In this document: positions 26,213-33,693 of the stretch, in pieces
Layout: each line of letters starts with the position of its first letter
Position numbering within the stretch: the first letter of the stretch is position 1
Assembly (NCBI RefSeq): GCF_019890615.1
Contig: NZ_JAINVZ010000015.1
Coordinates: forward strand, 62,001-126,000
Source of the DNA: Streptantibioticus parmotrematis
GTDB taxonomy: Bacteria > Actinomycetota > Actinomycetes > Streptomycetales > Streptomycetaceae
Reading direction: 5' to 3'
Length of the DNA stretch: 64,000 nucleotides
Program-made: the position numbers and the translations under genes
The notes under the pieces: generated by a model
Seen by the model: the letters and a program-made list of their open reading frames with translations, nothing else
What the model was told of the DNA's origin: nothing
Database searches by the model: none

Positions 26213-26715
26213 GCGCGCTGCCGAGTAGTCGTCACGTGTGGCGGTTACGCCTGGGCGAGACGCCCGGACCGGAGGAGGTGGCCCGCCGCTACGACGTCGT
26301 GCGGATCACCAGCGCTCTGGGGTTCGCCGGGTTGGACGTGCTGCGGGACGCCGATCGTCCGGTCGGGCCGGTGCTGTGCTGCGCAGCCCACCGGTACTTG
26401 TTCGTACCGGTGCCCACCGGGGCGTCGTACCGGTGGCGCGCCCCGCACTCGGTCTGCGCGGCCCGGCCGGAGTGCGAGGGCTACGGGCCGTGCCGTAGCC
26501 GGTTCTGGGCGATACCGCCCGAACCGGAGTGCGCGGCGGTCACCGACGACGGTGAGCTGCACGACGCGCTGAGCCTGGTGAGCGCCCGGATGCGGCGCGC
26601 GGCCAGCTGGCCGGGGCCGCCACGGCTACCTCCCGACCCGGCGGAGGTGCCGCTGCCGATCCCGCAGCCGCGCTCGCCCCAGCCCAGCAGACCAGCAACT
26701 CCCGTGAGGATCTGA
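26209..26715 (+). CDS. Hypothetical Cys-containing protein upstream of conservon
   Basis: 168 residues, GTG start at 26209 overlapping the RsbW-like gene by four bases. Residues 20-90 (YDVVRITSALGFAGLDVL, PVGPVLCCAAHRYLFVPVP, GASYRWRAPHSVC) faintly resemble the N-terminal portion of Streptomyces PrimPol-like hypothetical proteins. Five to six Cys residues follow (SVCAARPECEGYGPCRSR, EPECAAV) and could bind zinc. The C-terminus is Pro-rich and disordered. There is no signal peptide. It ends two bases before the conservon sensor gene, so it is part of the same transcript. The role is unknown. Confidence 0.65.
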   Translation: MSALPSSRHVWRLRLGETPGPEEVARRYDVVRITSALGFAGLDVLRDADRPVGPVLCCAAHRYLFVPVPTGASYRWRAPHSVCAARPECEGYGPCRSRFWAIPPEPECAAVTDDGELHDALSLVSARMRRAASWPGPPRLPPDPAEVPLPIPQPRSPQPSRPATPVRI

Positions 26716-26716
26716 C

Positions 26717-28303
26717 GTGATAGAGCCATCGGCCTCCGCCCCCGTATCGACGGGACGGCACAGCGCCCGCAAACCTTCGGCCGGCGCGCGCACACCGTCG
26801 GCGGTGCGCGGCGCCGCCTTGGGCGCGGCCGTGGTCGGTGGCGGATGGGCGCTCTGCGGGCTGCACGTCACCTCGGCAGGCGGGGCGATCCTGAGCGCGT
26901 GCGCTGGAGCGGGCGCCGTGCTGGCGTGGGCCGCCGCGCGGTCACGATCGGCGGCCGGCAGCCCCGTCCCGCCGCCACCGGTCGAAGAGCCGCACGACGG
27001 TGAGTCGTTGGAGCAGGCGGTGCTGTTGGCCACGGTCGCGGGCAGTGACCACATCCGGTGGGCGCTGGATCAGGTGGCGACGGGCCGGGCGAACACCGGA
27101 TTCGAGCCGCTGGAGCAGCTCACGCTGAGCGGTGATCCACAGGGCGACGCGCTCGCCGCGGTGCGGTTCCTCGACGGTCAGGCGTGGCGGGCGGTGCTGT
27201 CCGCAGCGGCGGACCGGCAGCGGGCCCTGGAGCCGGGGGCTGAACTCGGCGAGTTGCTGCGGACGTTCGTGCCGCGCCTGCAGTTGCTGGTCGAGAAGGC
27301 GATCGCGGTCGCCTCCGGGCTGGAGGCGGAGGTGGAGGACCCGGACGTGCTCCACGGGCTCTTCGGTGCCGACCACCTGCTAACGCAGATGCGCCGAGCC
27401 ACACAGAATCTGGCGATCCTCAGCGGCAGCCTTCCCTCCCGTTCCGACCCGCCGATGCTGATCGCGACGGTCATCCGTTCCGCGATCTCGGAGATCGGAG
27501 AGTACGCGCGGGTGCGCCACGCCCTGCGGCTGGTCGATGACGCGCTGCCGGGATACGTCAGCGTCAGCGTGACGCATCTGCTCGCGGAGCTGATGGAGAA
27601 CGCCACCCGCTACTCCAGTGACGTGGTCGAGATTCACACGCGCCGAACTCCACACCACGGCGTCGCCGTCGAGATCACCGACCGCGGACCGGGCATGTCC
27701 GAGGCCAAACGCACGGCGCTCAACCGGCTGCTGGCCGAACCAGAGCGCGAGAACCCGTGGCAGCACCTGCGGGAGGGCCGGCTCGGGCTGCTGGTGGCGG
27801 CCAAACTCGCCCAGCGGTACCGGATCCGCATCGAGCTGCACCCCAGCATCCTGGGCGGCATCACCGCCACCGTGCTGCTGCCGCCCGAACTCCTCGTCCC
27901 CGGCGACCGTGTCCCCCAGCCCGCGCCCGTGCCAGAACCTGCCACGGCAACCGTCACGCAGGTCACGCCGACACAACCTCGTCCGTCCGCGGGCCTCATA
28001 CCGCCGCCTGCCGAGCCCGGCCCGCCGCACCAGTCGGCGCTCCTGCCCCGGCGAGTCCGGCACGACCCGCCCACCAGGACCGTGGGCGAACCCGCCGGTT
28101 CGGCCCGTCCTGCCTTGCCGACCCGCCCGGTCACCGGGCCCGCCGCACCGGCCTGGGACGAAGGCGCCCGCGCCGGCGGACCGCTGAGACGGCCGAGCGG
28201 CCAGCTGATGGCCGAGTTCGGTGCCGCCTCATCCCATGCGGCCGGGCCGACGCCGTCGAAGGACGGCCCGTCGGCCGCATCCCACCCCACCACTCAGGAG
28301 TGA
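26717..28303 (+). CDS. Conservon sensor histidine-kinase-like protein (CvnA type)
   Basis: 528 residues from a GTG at 26717 with GAGG eight bases upstream. Two hydrophobic segments (about 31-52 and 55-75) anchor the N-terminus, with almost no extracytoplasmic sensor loop, much smaller than most CvnA sensors. A dimerisation helical region (about 100-250) precedes a HATPase domain: HLLAELMENATRYSSDVV (N-box), VEITDRGPGMSEAKR (G1) and GRLGLLVAAKLAQRYRI (G2). The C-terminal 130 residues are Pro/Ala-rich. It heads the gene set for roadblock, DUF742 and GTPase proteins, which defines a conservon. In known conservons this complex acts at the membrane in G-protein-like signalling. No phosphoacceptor His is obvious. 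Confidence 0.87.
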   Translation: MIEPSASAPVSTGRHSARKPSAGARTPSAVRGAALGAAVVGGGWALCGLHVTSAGGAILSACAGAGAVLAWAAARSRSAAGSPVPPPPVEEPHDGESLEQAVLLATVAGSDHIRWALDQVATGRANTGFEPLEQLTLSGDPQGDALAAVRFLDGQAWRAVLSAAADRQRALEPGAELGELLRTFVPRLQLLVEKAIAVASGLEAEVEDPDVLHGLFGADHLLTQMRRATQNLAILSGSLPSRSDPPMLIATVIRSAISEIGEYARVRHALRLVDDALPGYVSVSVTHLLAELMENATRYSSDVVEIHTRRTPHHGVAVEITDRGPGMSEAKRTALNRLLAEPERENPWQHLREGRLGLLVAAKLAQRYRIRIELHPSILGGITATVLLPPELLVPGDRVPQPAPVPEPATATVTQVTPTQPRPSAGLIPPPAEPGPPHQSALLPRRVRHDPPTRTVGEPAGSARPALPTRPVTGPAAPAWDEGARAGGPLRRPSGQLMAEFGAASSHAAGPTPSKDGPSAASHPTTQE

Positions 28304-28305
28304 TC

Positions 28306-28752
28306 ATGGCTGATGGACAGAGCACGCCGGGCCGGGCCCGCGACCAGCTCTCGGGACTGCTGACACAGCTGACCGGCCGCGTTCCCGGGATGACTCATGC
28401 CGCGCTCACCACCGGCGACGGGCTGCTGGTGGCGGCCTGCGACGCCTGCGACAAGGACACCGTGGACCGGCTGGCGGCGAGCACCACCGGCATCTACTCG
28501 CTGGGAGGTGCCAGCTTCCAGGGCCTGCCCGGCGGCGTGCGGCAGATCGTGATCGAGCACGACGCGGGCTGCCTGTTCGTCATGGCCGCCGGGCTCGCCG
28601 GCGGCGCGGCGGTGGGCACGATCCTGGTGGTGCGGACCACGCCGGAGGCGGACGCGGGACTGGTCGGGCACCTGATGACCGAGTTCATCCGGGGCCTCGA
28701 TGAGCACCTGGTCGTCGCCGCCCGGCGCAACGACACCTACAGCCTCCGGTGA
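28306..28752 (+). CDS. Roadblock/LC7-domain conservon protein (CvnB type)
   Basis: 148 residues from an ATG at 28306 (CAGGAG five bases upstream), two bases after the sensor stop. The roadblock/LC7 fold pattern is visible across the whole length: LLTQLTGRVPGMTHAALTT, GLLVAACD, DRLAASTTGIYSLGG, VRQIVIEHDAGCLFVMAAG, VGTILVVRTTPEADAGLVGH. Such proteins regulate Ras-like GTPases; in conservons the B protein modulates the D GTPase. It overlaps the DUF742 gene by four bases (GTGA), consistent with stoichiometric co-expression. Confidence 0.9.
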   Translation: MADGQSTPGRARDQLSGLLTQLTGRVPGMTHAALTTGDGLLVAACDACDKDTVDRLAASTTGIYSLGGASFQGLPGGVRQIVIEHDAGCLFVMAAGLAGGAAVGTILVVRTTPEADAGLVGHLMTEFIRGLDEHLVVAARRNDTYSLR

Positions 28753-29114
28753 CCGTGCGCCCAGGGTGGTCCGGGGCCGCGTTAGGCGAGGTCCGCCCCT
28801 ACACGGTCACCCGGGGCCGGACCCGCCCGCACCACCACCTGCTGCTCACCACCCGCCTGGCCGGACACGCCCCCGGAGCGGCGGTCGCGCTGGCGACCCC
28901 CGAGCACGAGGCGCTGCTGCGGCTGTGCCGCGCGATGCCGTACTCCGTGGCCGAACTGGCCGCCCGGCTGCGGCAGCCGGTGCAGGTGACCAAGATCATC
29001 GCCGCCGACCTCCTGGACTCCCGGGCCCTCATCCTGCTCGGCGTCGGCGGCAGCCCCCAATCCCCCGACAGATCCATGCTGGAGGCAGTGCTCGATGGTC
29101 TACGACGGCTGTGA
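28749..29114 (+). CDS. DUF742 conservon protein (CvnC type)
   Basis: 121 residues, GTG at 28749 overlapping the roadblock stop. The DUF742 signature is present: VRPYTVTRGRTRPHHHLLLT, LATPEHEALLRLCRAMPYSV, AELAARLRQPVQVTKIIAAD, LLDSRALILLG. The winged-helix-like C-terminal half (SVAELAARLRQPVQVTKII) is typical. CvnC proteins are required scaffold components of the conservon complex, though their biochemical role is unclear. It overlaps the GTPase gene by 20 bases. Confidence 0.9.
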   Translation: MTVRPGWSGAALGEVRPYTVTRGRTRPHHHLLLTTRLAGHAPGAAVALATPEHEALLRLCRAMPYSVAELAARLRQPVQVTKIIAADLLDSRALILLGVGGSPQSPDRSMLEAVLDGLRRL

Positions 29115-29691
29115 GACGACATCGGAGCCGGCGGCGTTGAAGATCCTGGTGGCCGGGGGGTTCGGGGCAGGCAAGACCACGCTGGTCGGCGCGGTCAGCG
29201 AGATCGAACCGCTGTCCACCGAGGCCGTCATGACCGACCGCAGCACCGGCGTCGACGACCTGCGGGGCCTTGAATCCAAGACGCGCACGACGGTGGCGCT
29301 CGACTTCGGCCGCATCACCTTCGACCACCCGATCCCCATGATCCTCTACCTGTTCGGGACACCGGGCCAGACGCGGTTCCGGTTCTTGTGGCGCGACCTG
29401 GGCCAAGGGGCGATCGGCGCCGTGGTGCTGGTCGACACCCGCCGCCTGCAGGACTCCTTCACCGCCATCGGCTGGGCCGAGGCGCACCGGCTGCCGTTCG
29501 TCATCGGCATCAACGAGTTCGAGACCGACGCCCACCGCTACACCCCGGACGAGGTCCGCGAAGCCCTGCGCCTGCCGCCGGCCGTGCCCGTCCTGACGTG
29601 CGACGCCCGGCGGCGAGACCGCGTCACCGGCCTGCTGATCGCCCTGGTCGAACACCATCTGCACCGCCTTGCCACGGGAGCCTTGAGATGA
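29095..29691 (+). CDS. Ras-like conservon GTPase (CvnD type)
   Basis: 198 residues. P-loop GGFGAGKTTLVGAVSEIEP (G1, about 21-39); switch region Thr in KTRTTVALDFGRITF (G2); LFGTPGQTRFRFLW (G3, DxxG variant GTPGQ); GINEFE (N-x-E variant of G4, in place of NKxD) at about 140-145; then TCDARRRDRV (G5 area). This set, with GTPGQ and N-x-E/F, is typical of the conservon ATP/GTP-binding protein family. It is the output switch of the conservon. Its stop overlaps the GAF gene start (ATGA), so the GAF protein is probably a functional partner. Confidence 0.9.
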   Translation: MVYDGCETTSEPAALKILVAGGFGAGKTTLVGAVSEIEPLSTEAVMTDRSTGVDDLRGLESKTRTTVALDFGRITFDHPIPMILYLFGTPGQTRFRFLWRDLGQGAIGAVVLVDTRRLQDSFTAIGWAEAHRLPFVIGINEFETDAHRYTPDEVREALRLPPAVPVLTCDARRRDRVTGLLIALVEHHLHRLATGALR

Positions 29692-30326
29692 CGATGCACC
29701 ACGACACCCACATCGCGGTGCCGCCCACTGCGGGCGGGGACCGGCGGGCGGTCCTCCTGGGCGCCCTTGGCCTGGACGGCGTCACAGCCGATCCCCAACT
29801 CGACGCATTTGCCACCCAGTTGGCTGCGGCGGCAGGCGTGCCGTACGCGATGGTCAACCTCGTCGGCCCCGACCAGCAGCGCTTCGTCGGCCTGTGCACC
29901 CCGCCGGACGATCAGCAGTTGCCGCCAGTCGACCGCCAGATGAGCCTGGAGCACGGCTACTGCCCGGAAGTCGTCCGGCGCAGGAAGGCACTGCCGCTGC
30001 CGGACGTGTGCGCGCACCCCCGATTCTCCGCGAACGCGGTCGTGGACTTGATAGGCATCCGCACCTATGCCGGGGCCCCGCTGATCTACCAGGGCGGCGT
30101 GCTGGGCACAGTGTGTTTCGTCGGACGCGAACCGCGGCCTCAGTCCGTGGGCCGGGACTACCTGGAGCTGATCAAGTCCCACCGGGACGCCGTCCTGGAC
30201 TACCTGGTGACACGCGCCGCGACGGCGCCGCCGGCACTCCCCGGTCCGGCCACCGCGCTCACCGGCCGCCGGGAGCCCCGGCCGGACGCAGCCCGCCCTC
30301 ACCACGGCCCGGCACCGCAGCGATAG
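29688..30326 (+). CDS. GAF-domain protein, conservon-associated
   Basis: 212 residues from an ATG overlapping the GTPase stop. A GAF domain spans about 22-175: LGALGLDGVTADPQLDAFA, AAAAGVPYAMVNLVGPDQQR, FVGLCTPPDD, SLEHGYCPEVVRRRKALPLP, DVCAHPRFSANAVVD, IRTYAGAPLIYQGGVLGTVC. The pattern CxP-x(n)-HGYC resembles GAF proteins that sense redox state or bind heme or other ligands, but the ligand cannot be read. The C-terminus is Pro/Arg-rich and disordered. In a conservon this fifth gene could be sensor or effector of the GTPase. Position and overlap make co-regulation certain; mechanism is inferred. Confidence 0.85.
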   Translation: MTMHHDTHIAVPPTAGGDRRAVLLGALGLDGVTADPQLDAFATQLAAAAGVPYAMVNLVGPDQQRFVGLCTPPDDQQLPPVDRQMSLEHGYCPEVVRRRKALPLPDVCAHPRFSANAVVDLIGIRTYAGAPLIYQGGVLGTVCFVGREPRPQSVGRDYLELIKSHRDAVLDYLVTRAATAPPALPGPATALTGRREPRPDAARPHHGPAPQR

Positions 30327-30384
30327 CCCGATCCCACGGCCCGAGCCGCGCTCCGACCTTCGTCCACTCACCACGGGGAGCCCG

Positions 30385-31584
30385 ATGTCCGACGCCTATT
30401 ACCTCACTGAGAAGCACCGTGCCCTAAGACAGGAGGTGCGCGAGTTCGCCGAGAAGCGGATCGCTCCGCACGTGCCGCGGATGGAGGCCAGCGCGGCGGT
30501 GGAACATGATCTCGTGCGGGAGATCGCCCGCCGCGGCTGGATCGCCGTCACCGTCGCCCCACGCTACGGAGGGATAGGCGCCGGGCACCTGGCCCGAATG
30601 CTGGTGGTGGAGGAGATCTCCCGGGTCAGCGCGGCCATGGGCGCGGCAACTCAGGCGTCCCAGCTGGGCGTGGCAAAGATCATGCGCTACGGCACCTCGC
30701 AGCAGAAGCACCGATGGCTGCCGAAAGTGGCGTCCGGCGAGTGCCTGCCGACGATCGCGGTGACCGAACCCGGCTCCGGCAGCCACGTACTGGGCATGGA
30801 AGCCACCGCCCGGCGGACCGGCAAGCACTACGTACTCAACGGCTCGAAGGTGTTCGTCGGCAATTCGCACATCGGCGACGTGCACGGCGTCGTCGCGCGG
30901 ACCGCCGAGGGATCGAAGGGGTTGACGGCGTTCCTGGTTGAGGCCGACCGCTCCGGCCTCACCATCGTCGAGCACCCCACCACGCTGGGCCTGCGCGGCT
31001 TCTCCTTCGGCGAGTTGCGACTGGACAACTGCCGTATCCCGGCCGGCAACAGGATCGGTGCCGAAGGCCAGGGCCGAGACGTGGCCTACTCCTCCAGCAT
31101 CCTGTACGGCCGCCCCAACTTGGCCGCAGTGGCCCTCGGTCTGCACCAGGCCGTCATGGACACCACCGTGAACCTGTGCCGGGAGCGCACCCGCTACGGC
31201 GCTCCGCTGCACGAGCTGGACACGGTCCGCGACAAGGTCGGCCGGATGCAGTCGGCGCTGATGACCGCCCGCCTGACCGCCTACCACGCAGCCGCCCTCC
31301 TCGACCGGCAACGCTGCCGCATCACGCACCCCTGTGACGACGCGTTGATGAACGCCAAGCTCGTGGGCGTGGAACTGCTGCTGGACTCCGCTCGCCTCGC
31401 GATGGAGATCCACGGCGCCGCCGCCCTGACACCCGGGCGGCCCATGGAGCGCTACTGGCGCGACGCCCAGTGCCTGTTCGCCCCGGCGGGCACCAGCGAC
31501 ATCCAGCGGCTGCGGCTCGCCGCATACGCACTGGGCCTGGACGACCGCCACTACTCCGCACCGTCCCACCCCCCGCCCGCCTGA
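30385..31584 (+). CDS. Acyl-CoA dehydrogenase-like flavoprotein lacking catalytic Glu
   Basis: 399 residues, the usual ACAD length. N-terminal helices (EKHRALRQEVREFAEKRIAP), the FAD-contacting strand region (LPTIAVTEPGSGSHVLGMEA, about 117-136), KHYVLNGSKVFVGNSHIGDV and the C-terminal helical domain (RERTRYGAPLHELDTVRDKV, EIHGAAALTPGRPMERYWRD) are all present. The segment that normally reads (Y)EGTSEIQR reads PAGTSDIQR, so the catalytic base of short/medium-chain enzymes is Ala. The alternative Glu of isovaleryl/long-chain enzymes is not seen in the ILYGRPNLAAVALG helix either. A non-dehydrogenase role, such as flavin oxygenation in a biosynthetic cassette, is likely. It follows the GAF gene by 58 bp and may join the conservon transcript. 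Confidence 0.87.
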   Translation: MSDAYYLTEKHRALRQEVREFAEKRIAPHVPRMEASAAVEHDLVREIARRGWIAVTVAPRYGGIGAGHLARMLVVEEISRVSAAMGAATQASQLGVAKIMRYGTSQQKHRWLPKVASGECLPTIAVTEPGSGSHVLGMEATARRTGKHYVLNGSKVFVGNSHIGDVHGVVARTAEGSKGLTAFLVEADRSGLTIVEHPTTLGLRGFSFGELRLDNCRIPAGNRIGAEGQGRDVAYSSSILYGRPNLAAVALGLHQAVMDTTVNLCRERTRYGAPLHELDTVRDKVGRMQSALMTARLTAYHAAALLDRQRCRITHPCDDALMNAKLVGVELLLDSARLAMEIHGAAALTPGRPMERYWRDAQCLFAPAGTSDIQRLRLAAYALGLDDRHYSAPSHPPPA

Positions 31585-31932
31585 GCGACGAGCCGCGCCG
31601 CCCCGCGCTCGCCCGCCCGAGCCTGACGCGCGAATGGACCGATTGCCATGCTGGATCAACCACCGTCCCCACCGAGGCCCCCGCTCACGCGGGTGCGGCC
31701 CTTCCGCCTGACGCCCACCGAGACCCAGCTCGCGCAGCGGGCGCAGCCGGAGAAACCCGCGATCGCCGCGGACCTCGGAACCCCCCGGGGCCGTCGGCCA
31801 GCGTCTGCTGCGGATCGAGGTCTTCACGGCCCATGACGCCGGCGCGAGCACCGGCAACAAGCCGCCGCCGACCACACCACCGTGCCCGCCCCCCTTGCGG
31901 ACAGACCACCGCCACCGTGCTTGGAGAAGTCG
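31585..31932. other. Intergenic stretch before TPR regulator
   Basis: About 350 bases, Pro/Arg/Ala-coding in most frames as GC-rich noncoding DNA tends to be. A 62-codon frame from ATG 31648 has no ribosome site and no recognisable content. No clear promoter or hairpin stands out, though a promoter for the regulator and radical SAM cassette probably lies here. Confidence 0.4.
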
Positions 31933-33195
31933 ATGACCAACCGTCACGCCACGGCCTACGAGAGCCTGCCGCGGCCCACCCGCGCGGTATGCCGGATCCT
32001 CACCGAGCTGCCCGTCCCCGATCTCGACGAGCTAATGACCGCGGCCTCCTGCAACGTGAGCCCGCAGCGCGCTCGTTACCACCTCGCACTCCTTCGGGGC
32101 CGGGGTCTGCTGAAGGTGACACACGGCGATCCGCCCCCGCTGCGGAGGCGTTGCCTGGGATTCCCCGCCGGCGCCGCCGACGCGATCCGGGAGCGCACCG
32201 CACACGAAGACCCTGAGGCTCAGCGAGAAGGCGTCCGACGGCTACTGGACTTCCTGCTGGCACAGGCCAGCGCCGCGGAACGCCTCCTGACACCCACTCA
32301 CCGCCCGTTGCCCCGCGACATCCGCTACCCACCCGCGTACCCGCAGCGATTCTCGGACCTGGCCAAGGCTCTCAGGTGGCTGGAGAGTTACACCGCCATC
32401 TACACCAGTGCCCTGCGCGCGGCAGCCGGGTTGGGCGAGTACGCCATGACCTGTCAGCTCGCTCACGCGCTGTGGCCGCTGCTGCACCTGCGCAACCCGG
32501 AGCCGCTGAGGGAGATCGCCGACACCCTCGGCCTGGAAGCCGCCCGCCGTACCGACGGGCCCGAAGGACGCCTCGCCCTTCGGGAAATGCTCAACTCCTA
32601 TGGCGTGGGCGAGCGGACCCGGGGCCGGTACCGCAGCGCCATCACCGCGACCACCGAGGCCCTGGGGCTGGCCCGGCAGGACGGAGACCGGCTCAGTGAG
32701 GCCCAGCACCTGCATGATCTCGGCGTCGCGCAACGCGAGTGCGGCGACTTGGAGCCCGCGCGCGAGCACCTGGAAGCCGCCCTCGCGCTGCGCCGGGAGC
32801 TGGATTACACCCGCGGCGTCGGCCTGACGCTGCTGGAACTCGGCCACACCCGCTGTGAAGATGCGCCGAGGCGGGCGATGAGCCTGCTCTTCCAGGCCCA
32901 TCACATCCTCACCGGCGTGGACGACCCGTTTGACGCGGCCCGCGCACATGCACTGATCGGCCGCGCCGTACTGGCCTGCGGTGACCAGCGCGACGCGGCC
33001 GGCTTCCTGCAACAGGCCCTGGAAACCTACAAGGCCCTGGGCATCCCCGACGCGAACCCGTGCTGTATCCAGGCCCGCGACCTGCTCGCCCAGACCCACG
33101 ACACTGGCGCGCAGCCCTCGTTCCCGCAACAGCCGAAGCCAGCTCAAGCCGACTCGGGAGCAGACGACTCGGTCCGTCCGCGCCCCGAGATCTGA
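31933..33195 (+). CDS. Winged-helix/TPR putative regulator
   Basis: 420 residues from the ATG at 31933 with GGAGA six bases upstream. The N-terminus (about 13-80: RPTRAVCRILTELPVPDLDE, RARYHLALLRGRGLLKV) looks like a winged helix DNA-binding or ArsR-like domain. The rest is helical repeats of TPR type: GRYRSAITATTEALGLARQ, LSEAQHLHDLGVAQRECGDL, ARAHALIGRAVLACGDQRDA, AGFLQQALETYKALG. No nucleotide-binding domain is present, unlike SARP/AfsR proteins. It precedes a Cys-rich mini-protein and the radical SAM gene on the same strand, 79 bp upstream of the first, suggesting a cluster-specific regulator. A sequence fragment with similar TPR units lies at 38.6 kb. Confidence 0.75.
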   Translation: MTNRHATAYESLPRPTRAVCRILTELPVPDLDELMTAASCNVSPQRARYHLALLRGRGLLKVTHGDPPPLRRRCLGFPAGAADAIRERTAHEDPEAQREGVRRLLDFLLAQASAAERLLTPTHRPLPRDIRYPPAYPQRFSDLAKALRWLESYTAIYTSALRAAAGLGEYAMTCQLAHALWPLLHLRNPEPLREIADTLGLEAARRTDGPEGRLALREMLNSYGVGERTRGRYRSAITATTEALGLARQDGDRLSEAQHLHDLGVAQRECGDLEPAREHLEAALALRRELDYTRGVGLTLLELGHTRCEDAPRRAMSLLFQAHHILTGVDDPFDAARAHALIGRAVLACGDQRDAAGFLQQALETYKALGIPDANPCCIQARDLLAQTHDTGAQPSFPQQPKPAQADSGADDSVRPRPEI

Positions 33196-33274
33196 CAGTC
33201 CAGCTGCTGCAGCCACCCCAATCCCGTCCCGCTTCGGCATTTACCTACCTTACCGATTCCCCAAGGAGAAACGC

Positions 33275-33508
33275 ATGTCAGAAAAAAGCCGGTGCCCCGT
33301 TACCAACAAGCGGAGTTTCCCAAGCTATGAATCGGCCAGTGCTTTTCTTCTCGAAAAGGCGCAACAGCACGGCGGAGCCCCGATATCCGTCTATTCTTGT
33401 GAACACTGCGAGGGGTTCCATACTTCCACAAAGTTCACGACACGCGCGGCCAGGAATCGAGGTGGCGGAATGCATCGGGCACCCAAGAAGCACTATCGGC
33501 GCAGGTGA
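33275..33508 (+). CDS. Cys-containing mini-protein (77 aa), putative zinc binder
   Basis: ATG at 33275 with a strong AAGGAG six bases upstream. The sequence has CPVTNKRSFPSYESASAFL at the start and VYSCEHCEGFHTSTKF in the middle: Cys8, then C-x-x-C plus His, a plausible zinc knuckle. The C-terminus is strongly basic (KKHYRRR), suggesting nucleic acid contact. Similar small zinc-ribbon proteins are frequent on mobile elements. It sits between the TPR regulator and the radical SAM gene, so it could also be an adaptor or substrate protein of that enzyme. Codons are less GC-biased than its neighbours. Function unassigned. Confidence 0.75.
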   Translation: MSEKSRCPVTNKRSFPSYESASAFLLEKAQQHGGAPISVYSCEHCEGFHTSTKFTTRAARNRGGGMHRAPKKHYRRR

Positions 33509-33531
33509 GATGAGCACGGTACAGGCGTTCG

Positions 33532-33693
33532 CTGGCGCAGCGAACCGGTCAAGGTGTCAATGTTCCGTGGACCGTGGCGCCGGACGGCATCGGCGAGTTC
33601 GGGCGGTCCAGTTCAGGAGCGACCGAACACGCCGGCGTGAATTGCAGGAGACGAGCCAAACCGGAGGAGCGAGTATGGGCGATCGATGCGTGA
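33532..33693 (+). CDS. Possible small peptide gene overlapping radical SAM start
   Basis: Between the mini-protein and the radical SAM gene, a frame different from both is coding-like: GQGVNVPWTVAPDGIGEFG then RSSSGATEHAGVN, with G/C-biased third positions, ending at TGA 33691. It lacks an ATG. A CTG at 33532 has AGG six bases before it, and a GTG lies at 33574. It would overlap the radical SAM start by 19 bases, like a coupled precursor or small subunit. It could equally be the remains of a frameshifted peptide that began at ATG 33510. Low confidence. Confidence 0.22.
   Translation: MAQRTGQGVNVPWTVAPDGIGEFGRSSSGATEHAGVNCRRRAKPEERVWAIDA

Noticed and set aside
31648-31836. 62-codon frame as a possible precursor peptide
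   Set aside because: No ribosome site, Pro/Arg-rich composition expected of noncoding GC-rich DNA, and no leader/core features.
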